The notes beneath the pieces are model-generated. The model made no database searches and was not told where the DNA came from. It saw nothing but the letters and a program-made list of their open reading frames with translations. Positions 26,949 through 35,751 of a stretch of DNA of 64,000 nt are shown here, in pieces (within the stretch, counting starts at the first letter, position 1; each line of letters starts with the position of its first letter). The DNA is from Agrobacterium tumefaciens. GTDB lineage: Bacteria > Pseudomonadota > Alphaproteobacteria > Rhizobiales > Rhizobiaceae. The DNA is taken from assembly GCA_025559845.1 (NCBI GenBank), contig CP048469.1, forward strand, positions 310,001 through 374,000. The letters run 5' to 3'. The position numbers were made by a program, and so were the translations under genes.

Positions 26949-28109
26949 ATGGATATCGTAAAGCGCATCCGTCGCGTCGGGCTACCGCGCCTCATCGTTC
27001 ACGCCAGCGTTCTCTTCGTTGTCCTGCTCTGGCTCCTGCCGACACTCGGCATTCTGGTCAGCTCGCTGCGCGACAAGGATCAGATTACTGTCTCGGGCTG
27101 GTGGACGGCTTTTTCCAGCTCTGAACAGACGGCTGCTGTTCGCCTGGCCGACGCTTCGGTTCAGAAACAGGATGGCAACAGCTACGTCATTTCCGGCAGT
27201 GTTTTCGAAAATGGCGCTGGTGGACAAGTCGCGGCTTTCGGTGTTCGCGTGCAGGAGCCGCGAGCCTTCAAGGCGGGCGAGGCTGCCGATATCGGTGATG
27301 GTGAAACCCTGCTCATCAATGCCGATGGCACCTATGAATATAGCAAGGCATCGAGCTTTGAGGGTGCGCGCGGCAAACGCGTCTACATTTCCGTCGCCAC
27401 ACCGCCGGTCTTTACGCTCGACAATTATCGCACCGTTCTGACATCCGAAGGCATCGGTCAGTCCTTTGTCAATTCGCTGACGGTTGCCGTGCCGGCGACC
27501 GTGATCCCGATCCTCATTGCTGCATTCGCTGCTTATGCGCTGTCATGGATGAGCTTCTCCGGACGCAATCTGCTGATTGCCATGGTGGTTGGTCTGATCG
27601 TTGTGCCGTTGCAGATGTCCCTGATCCCGCTTCTGAGGCTCTACAACGAGATCGGCAACATTTTCGGTGTTCCATCCAAGACTTATGCGGGCATCTGGCT
27701 GGCGCACACCGCTTTCGGTTTGCCGCTCGCCATCTATCTGTTGCGCAACTACATTTCCGGTCTGCCAAAAGAGATCATTGAAAGCGCGCGTGTCGACGGC
27801 GCCAGCGACTTCGAGATTTTCGTCAAGATCATCCTGCCGCTGTCCTTCCCGGCGCTGGCTTCCTTTGCCATCTTCCAGTTCCTGTGGACATGGAACGACC
27901 TGCTCGTCGCCATGGTCTTCCTTGGCACGCAGAAGGATGAGCTGGTTCTGACTGGCGCGCTGAATGCGCTGCTCGGCTCGCGCGGCGGCAACTGGGAAAT
28001 CCTCACCGCCTCGGCCTTTGTCACGATCATTGTGCCGCTGCTCGTCTTCTTCGCTCTTCAACGTTATCTCGTGCGCGGCCTGCTTGCAGGCTCCGTCAAG
28101 GGAGGCTGA
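26949..28109 (+). CDS. aglG: Alpha-glucoside ABC transporter permease AglG
   Basis: The second membrane subunit. The 386-residue protein has one N-terminal helix (about 13-36), then a periplasmic domain of roughly 130 residues (about 45-170; SSEQTAAVRLADASVQ) before the MalG-type core, whose EAA loop is SGLPKEIIESARVDGASDFE. That inserted domain is large for MalG-type permeases, but is usual for AglG. It starts 1 bp after aglF and is followed 5 bp later by aglA. Confidence 0.95.
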   Translation: MDIVKRIRRVGLPRLIVHASVLFVVLLWLLPTLGILVSSLRDKDQITVSGWWTAFSSSEQTAAVRLADASVQKQDGNSYVISGSVFENGAGGQVAAFGVRVQEPRAFKAGEAADIGDGETLLINADGTYEYSKASSFEGARGKRVYISVATPPVFTLDNYRTVLTSEGIGQSFVNSLTVAVPATVIPILIAAFAAYALSWMSFSGRNLLIAMVVGLIVVPLQMSLIPLLRLYNEIGNIFGVPSKTYAGIWLAHTAFGLPLAIYLLRNYISGLPKEIIESARVDGASDFEIFVKIILPLSFPALASFAIFQFLWTWNDLLVAMVFLGTQKDELVLTGALNALLGSRGGNWEILTASAFVTIIVPLLVFFALQRYLVRGLLAGSVKGG

Positions 28110-28114
28110 CAACC

Positions 28115-29800
28115 ATGAACGCCCATACCAAACAGGATTCGACAATGACCGCTTCGGTGACTTCCGCTCTGACACCCAACAAGGATTGGTGGCGCGGCGC
28201 TGTTATCTATCAGATCTATCCGCGTTCCTATCAGGACTCGAATGGCGATGGCATCGGCGACCTGAAGGGCATTACCGACCGCCTGGAATACATCGCCAAT
28301 CTCGGTGCCGATGCAATCTGGATCTCGCCATTCTTCACCTCGCCGATGAAGGACTTCGGCTACGACGTATCGAACTATGTCGATGTTGATCCGATGTTCG
28401 GCACGCTTGCCGATTTTGACGGTCTGATTGCAGAGGCGCATCGCCTCGGCGTTCGCGTCATGATCGATCTGGTGATGTCGCACACATCCGACCAGCACCC
28501 CTGGTTCGTCGAAAGCCGCTCCAGCCGCAACAATCCAAAATCCGACTGGTATGTCTGGTCCGACGGCAAACCGGACGGCACACCGCCAAACAACTGGCTG
28601 TCGATCTTCGGTGGTCCAGGCTGGCAGTGGGACCCGACCCGCATGCAGTATTACATGCACAACTTCCTGACGTCGCAGCCGGATTTGAATCTGCACAATC
28701 CGGAGGTCCAGGAAGAGTTATTGAAAACCGTCCGGTTCTGGCTGAAGCGCGGCGTCGATGGTTTCCGCCTCGACACCATCAACTTCTATTTCCACGACAA
28801 GCTTCTGCGCGACAATCCGGCATTGGCGCCGGAACGCCGCAATGCCTCGACAGCACCGGCCGTGAACCCCTACAACTTCCAGGAACATATCTACGACAAG
28901 AACCAGCCGGAAAACATCGAGTTCCTGAAACGCTTCCGCGCCGTGCTGGAGGAGTTCCAGGATATCGCCGCCGTGGGCGAAGTTGGCGACAGCCAGCGTG
29001 GCCTTGAAATTGTCGGTGAATATACCTCCGGCGATGACAAGATGCAGATGTGCTACGCCTTCGAGTTCCTTGCTCCGGACGCGCTGACGCCACAGCGTGT
29101 CGCAGACGTTCAGGCCGATTTTGCCAAGGCCGCTCCCGAAGGCTGGGCCTGCTGGGCCTTTTCCAACCACGACGTTGTGCGCCATGTCACCCGTTGGGGC
29201 GAGCACGTCGAGGACAAGGATGCCTTCGCCAAGGTGCTGTCTGCACTGCTGCTGACGCAGCGCGGCTCTGTCTGCATTTATGAAGGCGAAGAACTCGGTC
29301 TTACCGAAGCGGACATCGCTTTTGAGGATTTGCAGGACCCTTACGGCATACAGTTCTGGCCGGAATTCAAGGGCCGTGACGGTTGCCGCACTCCGATGGT
29401 GTGGGATGCCGGTCATGCGCAGGCTGGTTTCTCGACCTCCGAGAAGACCTGGCTGCCAATTCCCGTCGAGCATAAGCAGCGTGCCGTCAGCGCCCAGCAG
29501 GGCAATGATGCGTCGGTTCTTGAACACTATCGACGTTTTCTCAGCTTCCGTAAGCAGCACGCGGCATTCGCCAAGGGTGGTATCGAATTCCAGCCTGTCG
29601 AGGGCGAGGTGCTGAGCTATAGCCGTAAACTTGGCAATGAGACCGTTCTTTGCCTCTTCAACCTGTCAGCAAGTGCGGCAACCGCCGCTCTTCCTGAGGG
29701 GAACTGGGAGGTGCTGGAAGGGCACGGCTTTGCGAGCAGCGCCAATGGCAACAAAGTTGAACTGCCGGCCTGGGGCGCTTTCTTCGCCCGTTACGCCTGA
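28115..29800 (+). CDS. aglA: Alpha-glucosidase AglA (GH13)
   Basis: A cytoplasmic family 13 glycosidase of 561 residues that hydrolyses the imported alpha-glucosides. The four GH13 regions are visible: DLVMSHTSDQHPWF (region I), GVDGFRLDTINF (nucleophile Asp), AAVGEVGDSQ (acid/base Glu) and FSNHDVVRH (third acid Asp). The first residues resemble oligo-1,6-glucosidase and trehalose-6-phosphate hydrolase types (WWRGAVIYQIYPRSYQDSNG). No signal peptide is seen. The ATG at 28115 has GGAGG 9 bp upstream; the ATG at 28145 is an alternative. Confidence 0.95.
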   Translation: MNAHTKQDSTMTASVTSALTPNKDWWRGAVIYQIYPRSYQDSNGDGIGDLKGITDRLEYIANLGADAIWISPFFTSPMKDFGYDVSNYVDVDPMFGTLADFDGLIAEAHRLGVRVMIDLVMSHTSDQHPWFVESRSSRNNPKSDWYVWSDGKPDGTPPNNWLSIFGGPGWQWDPTRMQYYMHNFLTSQPDLNLHNPEVQEELLKTVRFWLKRGVDGFRLDTINFYFHDKLLRDNPALAPERRNASTAPAVNPYNFQEHIYDKNQPENIEFLKRFRAVLEEFQDIAAVGEVGDSQRGLEIVGEYTSGDDKMQMCYAFEFLAPDALTPQRVADVQADFAKAAPEGWACWAFSNHDVVRHVTRWGEHVEDKDAFAKVLSALLLTQRGSVCIYEGEELGLTEADIAFEDLQDPYGIQFWPEFKGRDGCRTPMVWDAGHAQAGFSTSEKTWLPIPVEHKQRAVSAQQGNDASVLEHYRRFLSFRKQHAAFAKGGIEFQPVEGEVLSYSRKLGNETVLCLFNLSASAATAALPEGNWEVLEGHGFASSANGNKVELPAWGAFFARYA

Positions 29801-29821
29801 GCAGATAGGGAGGAACGCCGC

Positions 29822-30910
29822 ATGACAAGTCTCGTTCTCAAGGATATTCGCAAATCCTACGGACAGGTGAAGGTTCTGCACGGCATCGATCTGAAGATCG
29901 AGCAGGGCGAATTCGTCGTTTTCGTTGGCCCGTCGGGCTGCGGTAAATCCACGCTGTTGCGCATGATCGCCGGTCTTGAGGAGATTACTGGCGGTGAAAT
30001 GTTCATTGACGGCCAGCTCGTCAATGAAATTCCGCCGTCGCGTCGCGGCATTGCAATGGTGTTCCAGTCCTACGCGCTCTATCCGCACATGACTGTTTAC
30101 GACAACATGGCCTTCGGTATGAAAATCGCCAAGGAAAGCAGGCAGGAGATCGACCGCCGCGTTCGCGCTGCTGCCGAAATCCTGCAGTTGACGCAATATC
30201 TGGAGCGGCTGCCGAAGGCGCTTTCGGGTGGCCAGCGTCAGCGTGTTGCTATCGGTCGCGCCATCTGCCGCAATCCGAAAGTCTTTCTGTTCGATGAGCC
30301 ATTGTCGAACCTCGATGCTGCGCTTCGTGTTGCCACACGTATCGAGATTGCCAAGCTGTCGGAGCAGATGTCGGATACGACGATGATCTACGTCACCCAC
30401 GATCAGGTGGAAGCGATGACGCTGGCGGATCGTATCGTCGTCCTCAATGCGGGTCGCGTCGAGCAGGTTGGCGCGCCACTTGAGCTATACGAAAATCCCG
30501 CCAATCTTTTCGTTGCGCGTTTCATCGGATCGCCTGCGATGAATATTCTCGCTGCAAAGGTCGCGGCGACAGGTGAGCGGACCACAATCGAATTGGCAGG
30601 CGGCAAGTCTCTTGCCATCAACGTTGCAACCGCTGCGTCGGAACAGGGCAAGGCTGCAAGCTTCGGCGTTCGTCCGGAAGATTTGAATGTCGTTACCGGT
30701 GACGACTATCTGTTCGAAGGCAAGGTCGCGATTGTCGAAGCACTTGGTGAGGTAACGCTGCTTTATCTCGAGGCGCCGAAGGGTCAGGAGCCGATCATCG
30801 TCAAATTGCCGGGCATTGTCGCGGTACAGAAAGGGGAAACGCTACGCTTCGCTGCCCCCCAGGCAAAGCTGCATCTCTTCGACGCTGACGGCAAAACCTA
30901 CCGGACGTAA
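29822..30910 (+). CDS. aglK: Alpha-glucoside ABC transporter ATPase
   Basis: The ATP-binding subunit of the importer, MalK/UgpC type. The 362-residue protein has Walker A (GPSGCGKSTLLRM), the ABC signature ([15 protein letters not shown]), Walker B (VFLFDEPLSNLDA) and the switch His (YVTHDQVEAM) in residues 1-235, followed by a TOBE-type regulatory domain (about 240-362; GVRPEDLNVV). It is the last gene of the operon, 21 bp after aglA, with GGGAGGA upstream, and a terminator hairpin follows. Confidence 0.96.
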   Translation: MTSLVLKDIRKSYGQVKVLHGIDLKIEQGEFVVFVGPSGCGKSTLLRMIAGLEEITGGEMFIDGQLVNEIPPSRRGIAMVFQSYALYPHMTVYDNMAFGMKIAKESRQEIDRRVRAAAEILQLTQYLERLPKALSGGQRQRVAIGRAICRNPKVFLFDEPLSNLDAALRVATRIEIAKLSEQMSDTTMIYVTHDQVEAMTLADRIVVLNAGRVEQVGAPLELYENPANLFVARFIGSPAMNILAAKVAATGERTTIELAGGKSLAINVATAASEQGKAASFGVRPEDLNVVTGDDYLFEGKVAIVEALGEVTLLYLEAPKGQEPIIVKLPGIVAVQKGETLRFAAPQAKLHLFDADGKTYRT

Positions 30911-30933
30911 GCCGGAGCACTAGGATAAAACGA

Positions 30934-30970
30934 GGGGCCCGGAACAGCATCTGTTTCGGGCTCTTATTTT
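30934..30970 (+). terminator. Terminator of the agl operon
   Basis: A 13-bp imperfect stem, GGCCCGGAACAG (30936-30947) with CTGTTTCGGGCT (30951-30962), has two G-U pairs and a 3-nt loop and is followed by CTTATTTT. It lies 24 bp after aglK. Confidence 0.8.
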
Positions 30971-31112
30971 AGTGCGGGATATGCCGCGCCGATATGAATT
31001 GTTAAAGACTGCACGCTACTCTCTGAGCCATGAATTGCATACGGGGGTATGGAAGTTGCAAAGCGGTGCGAGCAGTTTCAAAAATAGCTATTTGAGCAAG
31101 GAAGAATCTTTC

Positions 31113-31469
31113 ATGTATGACCGCGAAGGGCGGTTCCGCATGGAGGACACGATGAACGCGGCGCGCATCGAATACACCGAAAAGGCTGTCATGCACATGG
31201 CGGCACGTCGTTGTGATGTGATCCGTATTTCTCAGACGGAAGCAGTGCTCGCGCTGTTGACGCAGTATAATCTGCCGAACCAGTTTTACCTTGATATTCC
31301 CGACGCCCGTATCAGCAAGATCGGCTGCATGCTCTTGCGTGTTAACGCCAACAACACGATCCACGTCCGTTTCCTGCGCATGTTGGCGCAGAAGGAACTG
31401 GACCGTATTTTCGTATTCAGCACGCATCCAGCACACCGGGACCGCAAGCTCGATATCCGCTCTTTCTGA
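31113..31469 (+). CDS. Small protein of unknown function, weakly PilZ-like
   Basis: A 118-residue soluble protein that I do not recognise with confidence. After a helical N-terminus (NAARIEYTEKAVMHMAARRC) it appears mainly beta: FYLDIPDARISKIGCMLLRV, IHVRFLRML and ELDRIFVFST. The stretch DARISKIGCML recalls the D/NxSxxG motif of PilZ domains, but the first residue of the motif is Arg and no RxxxR precedes it, so binding of c-di-GMP is doubtful. The ATG at 31113 is chosen for AAGGAAG upstream; an open frame reaches back to 30972. It stands alone between two terminators. Confidence 0.6.
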   Translation: MYDREGRFRMEDTMNAARIEYTEKAVMHMAARRCDVIRISQTEAVLALLTQYNLPNQFYLDIPDARISKIGCMLLRVNANNTIHVRFLRMLAQKELDRIFVFSTHPAHRDRKLDIRSF

Positions 31470-31491
31470 GCAACCCCGGACTACGAAGTGG

Positions 31492-31519
31492 CGCGCAACC
31501 ATCACGGTTGCGCGTTTTG
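31492..31519 (+). terminator. Terminator between the small gene and the phosphoesterase gene
   Basis: Perfect 9-bp arms CGCGCAACC (31492-31500) and GGTTGCGCG (31506-31514), 5-nt loop, then TTTTG. It lies between two convergent genes and is oriented for the + strand. Confidence 0.8.
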
Positions 31520-31555
31520 TATTTGAGGAACTGAAATCGGGCGACGTGCCGCCCT

Positions 31556-32920
31556 TTAAGTCAGGCTCTCAAGCACAATCTGCTTCAGCTTGACATCGGG
31601 AAGCTCGGCGAATGTCAGGTCGCTGCGGCCGAAATAGGATTTCTGGTTCATGGCCGACCAGTCGTTGCAGACGAGCTTGTAGCGCTGCTTCGCTTCAGGC
31701 TCTTCAGGCATCGCATAGAGATAGTCGCCGGTACGCTTGGAAAGCGCAATGTCGCCATCCTGATTGCAACGCGTGAGAATTTCCGCAAGAACGGTACCAT
31801 CGACCTCTGTGACCATCAGCTTGCCGTCGAAACGCAGCGAGGCGTTGAAGTCGTAGCGACGAATGTCGCCCTTCGGCAGACCTGCACCGAACGAGGTATG
31901 GCCGAGAAAACCGATGTCCGAGCCCGTCTTCGTGGCAATGGCCATGGCGGCATGCCGTCCGGCCTGGTCGACCGTCAATGCCGCTGAAGATGTGCCAACG
32001 ACCGTTTTTTCCTCGCCAGTCAAATGCTTTTCCAGCGTCTGTGTGATCAGTGCCCTGAGTGCGGGTGAAGCCGGAGCCGTGTCGTCGATGGCAATAGCCT
32101 CGATCGTCGGCGCTTTTCCGGGGTAACCGAATGTCGCAACGGTCATGGATGTGCACCAAGAACCGGTGTGGACATAGCGCGTGGCGTTCTCATCATGGAC
32201 AAAGTTCAAGTGGTCGTGGCCACCGACGAGCAATGTCCCATCCGGCAAGGTTGGCAGGATATCGCGATCGGCAACGACGCCGGCGTGGCTGAGGATGATG
32301 TTGAACGCATCCTGCTTCACGATGGCTGGAAGGTTATTTCTTGCCCACGCTGTTGGCTCCGGAATATCCAGCGTGTCTCGTGTGGCCTTAGGGTAGGTGT
32401 TAAGCGCATTGGTCGCGACACCTGCTACGATTACCTTCTGTCCGCCGACACTTATATCGGCATGGGCTGGAGCGTAGGGAGCGCCGCTACGTTTATCGAC
32501 GATGTTGCTGAGAACCGTAATGCCGAGTTCGCTGGCACGGCTGACGAAATGGGCCAGGTCGTTGTCAATGTCGGGCTCGTGGTTGCCGATGTTGATGACA
32601 GTCGGAGCAAGTTTTGCGAGCGCGGAGAGAAAGGCCCATTCGATTTCACCGGCCGAGCGCATTGCCACGGCGTTGCCGCTTTCAAACAGGTCGCCATTCA
32701 GCAGAATGATGTGCGGCGTCTTGTCTGAGGCAATACGGGTTTCGATCGCGGCAAGAAGCTGACCGATACGCTCATAGGCGGAGTGCAGGTCGGCAATCAC
32801 GATGGCGCGCAACGCCGTTTCTTGCGCGACTGCGGACGTGACAGCGACCATCATTGGAAAGATGGCTGTCCCCGCCATCAGCTTCAGAACGTCGCGGCGC
32901 TTGCTGGAAAAAATCGTCAT
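31556..32920 (-). CDS. Tat-exported metallophosphoesterase (5'-nucleotidase family)
   Basis: A 454-residue periplasmic hydrolase. A Tat signal (SSKRRDVLKLMAGTAIFPMM, ending in AVAQ) precedes a calcineurin-type domain with all metal motifs: ADLHS, NGDLFES, GNHEPD, ILSHAG and GGHDH. The C-terminal domain (about 270-454) has the arrangement of bacterial 5'-nucleotidase/UshA (SSAALTVDQAGRHAAMAIAT; YDFNASLRFDGKLMVTEV), so nucleotides or sugar nucleotides are likely substrates. The ATG at 32920 puts the twin Arg at residues 8-9; an ATG at 32932 is also possible. It is transcribed alone, convergent with the gene at 31113. Confidence 0.88.
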   Translation of the reverse strand: MTIFSSKRRDVLKLMAGTAIFPMMVAVTSAVAQETALRAIVIADLHSAYERIGQLLAAIETRIASDKTPHIILLNGDLFESGNAVAMRSAGEIEWAFLSALAKLAPTVINIGNHEPDIDNDLAHFVSRASELGITVLSNIVDKRSGAPYAPAHADISVGGQKVIVAGVATNALNTYPKATRDTLDIPEPTAWARNNLPAIVKQDAFNIILSHAGVVADRDILPTLPDGTLLVGGHDHLNFVHDENATRYVHTGSWCTSMTVATFGYPGKAPTIEAIAIDDTAPASPALRALITQTLEKHLTGEEKTVVGTSSAALTVDQAGRHAAMAIATKTGSDIGFLGHTSFGAGLPKGDIRRYDFNASLRFDGKLMVTEVDGTVLAEILTRCNQDGDIALSKRTGDYLYAMPEEPEAKQRYKLVCNDWSAMNQKSYFGRSDLTFAELPDVKLKQIVLESLT

Positions 32921-33057
32921 GTCGTGTCCCATTCCGTCCAGCCGCCTGATCATCTGCGGCCAGTTGAGGAGGGGACTATAGGGCAATCATCACAGTTGCA
33001 TGACAAGTTTTTTGCTCCGGCCATGAAAGGCCGGAAGCAGGAGGATGATTGCTCGAC

Positions 33058-33086
33058 TGAGAAAATGTCGGAAGCCGACGGCTTCC
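33058..33086 (-). terminator. Weak terminator after edd
   Basis: GGAAGCC (33070-33076) and GGCTTCC (33080-33086) form a 7-bp stem with a 3-nt loop; on the minus strand it is followed by GACATTTTCT. It lies 12 bp after the edd stop. A second hairpin at 33014-33038 follows but has A residues, not T, downstream. Confidence 0.4.
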
Positions 33087-33097
33087 ATCATGATCCC

Positions 33098-34915
33098 TTA
33101 GTGGAAGACGCTGGCGCCCTGGTCGGCAGGGCCGGCATTGCGGCGGAAGGTTGCGAACAGTTCGCGGCCCATACCCCATTCATTGCCGGAGAGGTCAGCT
33201 TGAGCCGGTTCGCGTTTCGCCAGTTCGGCGGCAGAAACCAGCACTTCCAGTGTGCCGGATACAGCATCAAGGCGGATGATATCGCCGTCGCGGATCAGCG
33301 AGATCGGGCCGCAGTCGGATGCTTCCGGTGTCACGTGGATGGCGGCAGGCACCTTTCCCGACGCGCCGGACATGCGGCCGTCGGTCACGAGCGCAACCTT
33401 GAAGCCGCGATCCTGAAGGACGCCGAGCGGCGGTGTCAGCCGATGCAGTTCAGGCATGCCGTTGGCTTTAGGACCCTGGAAGCGGACAACGGCGATAAAA
33501 TCGCGCTCAAGCTTGCCTTCCTTGAAGGCGTCCTGAAGTTCCTGCTGGTCGTGGAAGACGATTGCCGGTGCCTCGATGATGTGGCGTTCCGGTTTTACGG
33601 CAGAAATCTTGATGACCGATTTGCCGATATTGCCGGTCAGCATCTTCAGACCGCCCGTTGACTGGAATGGCGTTTCGATGCTGGCGAGAACCTTCGGGTC
33701 GTGGCTCTGCTCTGGCGATGGCTGACGCGCCACCGCGCCATTTTCGCCGAGCTTCGCGTCAACGGTATAAGCCTCCAGGCCATGGCCGAAAACAGTGCGA
33801 ACATCGTCGTGAACGAAGCCATGTTTCAACAGCTGCTTGATCAGGAAGCCCATGCCGCCGGCGGCGTGGAAATGGTTCACATCGGCCAATCCGTTGGGAT
33901 AGACGCGGGCAAGCAGCGGAACCGTATCGGAGAGATCGGAAATATCCTGCCAGGTCAGAACGATGCCTGCAGCACGCGCCATGGCAATGAGGTGCATTGT
34001 GTGGTTCGTCGAGCCGCCGGTTGCGTGCAGTCCGACGACGCCATTGACGACCGAACGCTCGTCGATCATTTCACCGGCCGGCGTAAACTCGTTGCCCTGC
34101 GCCGTAATGGCCAGCGCACGCTTTGTCGCCTCGCGGGTCAGCGCATCGCGCAGCGGCGTATTCGGATTGACGAAGGACGATCCTGGCATGTGGAAGCCCA
34201 TGATCTCCATCAGCATCTGGTTGGAGTTAGCCGTACCGTAGAACGTGCAGGTGCCTGGGCCATGATAGGACTTCGATTCTGCTTCGAGAAGCTCCGCGCG
34301 GCCGACCTTGCCTTCGGCATAAAGCTGGCGGATGCGCGACTTCTCATCATTCGGCAGGCCTGATGTCATCGGGCCTGCGGGAATGAAGACGGATGGAAGA
34401 TGACCGAAGGACAGGGCTGCGATCACGAGGCCCGGCACGATCTTGTCGCAGACGCCGAGATAGACGGCTGCATCGAACATGTTGTGGGAGAGGCCGATAC
34501 CGGCTGCCATGGCAATTGCGTCGCGCGAAAAAAGCGAAAGCTCCATGCCCGGCTGTCCCTGGGTGACGCCGTCGCACATGGCCGGAACGGCGCCGGCCAC
34601 CTGTGCCACGCCACCTGCTTCCTTTGCGGCATCGCGAATGATTGCCGGAAAGGTTTCGTAGGGCTGATGGGCCGAAAGCATGTCGTTATAGGCGGTGATG
34701 ATGCCCAGATTGGGAACCCGGTCGCCGGCAAGGAGATCCTTGTCGGCGGGGGAACAGACCGCAAAGCCGTGTGCAAGATTGCCGCAGGAAAGCACCGAGC
34801 GATGCACGCCCTTGGAAACCTGTAACCGAAGCCGCTCCAGATAGGTTTCGCGGTAGGGTTTGGAGCGTTCGACAATGCGGTCAGTGATAGCCTGAATGCG
34901 GGAATCGGCGGCCAT
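33098..34915 (-). CDS. edd: 6-phosphogluconate dehydratase
   Basis: Edd dehydrates 6-phosphogluconate to 2-keto-3-deoxy-6-phosphogluconate, the key step of the Entner-Doudoroff pathway, and uses an iron-sulfur cluster. The 605-residue protein has the IlvD/Edd family features: [51 protein letters not shown] and [20 protein letters not shown], which supply the cluster Cys residues. It is the last gene of zwf-pgl-edd. Its aldolase partner (eda) is not in the window. The gap to pgl is 125 bp and contains a strong hairpin. Confidence 0.97.
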   Translation of the reverse strand: MAADSRIQAITDRIVERSKPYRETYLERLRLQVSKGVHRSVLSCGNLAHGFAVCSPADKDLLAGDRVPNLGIITAYNDMLSAHQPYETFPAIIRDAAKEAGGVAQVAGAVPAMCDGVTQGQPGMELSLFSRDAIAMAAGIGLSHNMFDAAVYLGVCDKIVPGLVIAALSFGHLPSVFIPAGPMTSGLPNDEKSRIRQLYAEGKVGRAELLEAESKSYHGPGTCTFYGTANSNQMLMEIMGFHMPGSSFVNPNTPLRDALTREATKRALAITAQGNEFTPAGEMIDERSVVNGVVGLHATGGSTNHTMHLIAMARAAGIVLTWQDISDLSDTVPLLARVYPNGLADVNHFHAAGGMGFLIKQLLKHGFVHDDVRTVFGHGLEAYTVDAKLGENGAVARQPSPEQSHDPKVLASIETPFQSTGGLKMLTGNIGKSVIKISAVKPERHIIEAPAIVFHDQQELQDAFKEGKLERDFIAVVRFQGPKANGMPELHRLTPPLGVLQDRGFKVALVTDGRMSGASGKVPAAIHVTPEASDCGPISLIRDGDIIRLDAVSGTLEVLVSAAELAKREPAQADLSGNEWGMGRELFATFRRNAGPADQGASVFH

Positions 34916-34943
34916 GGGCGTTCATCCTGTTCGTTGGTCGGCA

Positions 34944-34975
34944 ACCGGCCCCTCCTTGGGAGGTGAAAGGCCGGT
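34944..34975 (-). promoter_or_regulatory. Hairpin in the pgl-edd gap
   Basis: On the minus strand ACCGGCC pairs with GGCCGGT (34944-34950 with 34969-34975), and an inner CCTCC-CAA-GGAGG closes the top. There is no T run after it, so it is more likely a stabiliser, a processing site or a translational control than a terminator. The edd start lies 29 bp further on. Remaining bases of the 125-bp gap show nothing clear. Confidence 0.5.
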
Positions 34976-35040
34976 CGTCGTGTTTCTCTCTTACGTCGCT
35001 TTGGGCGCCTGGGCGTGCTGCGATGAACGCAGCCTCAGGC

Positions 35041-35739
35041 TTAGGGTGCCCAGTAAATGTCGACGGGCGTGTCTGCGCGGTTCAACACGGCGCGGATTGG
35101 CATCTCGTCTTCGTCTTCGCCCGACTGTGCTTTTTCAAGCGTCGCCTTCTTGGCCGCACCTTCGATGTGCAGCACCAGAAAACGGGCATCGGCAAGGCTG
35201 GAGAAATTGAACGTCAGCCGTTCTTCTCCGGCATTTTCAGCCGCCATCGTCAGAACGCCACGCGGTTCGTCGAGGTCGAGCGCTTCCTCGAGATTGTCGC
35301 CGCCCGGGAAAAACGAGGCGGTGTGGCCATCCGTTCCCATGCCGAGAATGACAACATCGAAGGGATCGCAGATCGCTTCGGTCTTTACCGTTGCCAGCGT
35401 TGCTGCATCTTCAGGCGATGCGGCAGGCTGGAACAGCGGAACGAAGTAAGCCGCTTTCGCTTCGTTCTGAAGCAGGTTGTCCGCGACAAGCTTGTGGTTC
35501 GAACGATCATTGTCGGCAGAAACGAAACGTTCGTCGACAAGGGTGACGCTGATATTGGGCCAATCAAGCGCATGGCGGGAAAGCGCCTGGAAGAACAGCT
35601 TGGGTGTCGAGCCCCCGGAAACGGCAATGCTCGCCGTTCCCCGTTCTTCCGTCGCGCTTGCCAGACGGCTGGCAACATCAGCTGCCAGCGATGATGCCAG
35701 ATCGGCGGTGTTATCGAAGACATGCATGGTTTCAGTCAT
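35041..35739 (-). CDS. pgl: 6-phosphogluconolactonase
   Basis: Pgl hydrolyses 6-phosphogluconolactone, the product of Zwf, in the cytosol. The 232-residue protein is of the DevB/NagB-like type and shows AVSGGSTPKLFFQALSR and VTLVDERFVSADNDRSNHKL near the N-terminus, with GMGTDGHTASFFPG in the middle. It lies 12 bp after zwf on the minus strand, in the order of the reactions it serves. Confidence 0.96.
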   Translation of the reverse strand: MTETMHVFDNTADLASSLAADVASRLASATEERGTASIAVSGGSTPKLFFQALSRHALDWPNISVTLVDERFVSADNDRSNHKLVADNLLQNEAKAAYFVPLFQPAASPEDAATLATVKTEAICDPFDVVILGMGTDGHTASFFPGGDNLEEALDLDEPRGVLTMAAENAGEERLTFNFSSLADARFLVLHIEGAAKKATLEKAQSGEDEDEMPIRAVLNRADTPVDIYWAP

Positions 35740-35751
35740 GTCAAACCACCC

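Noticed and set aside
33014..33038. A perfect hairpin GCTCCGGCC/GGCCGGAAGC as edd terminator
   Set aside because: On the minus strand it is followed by A residues, so it is not an intrinsic terminator; the hairpin at 33058-33086 fits better.
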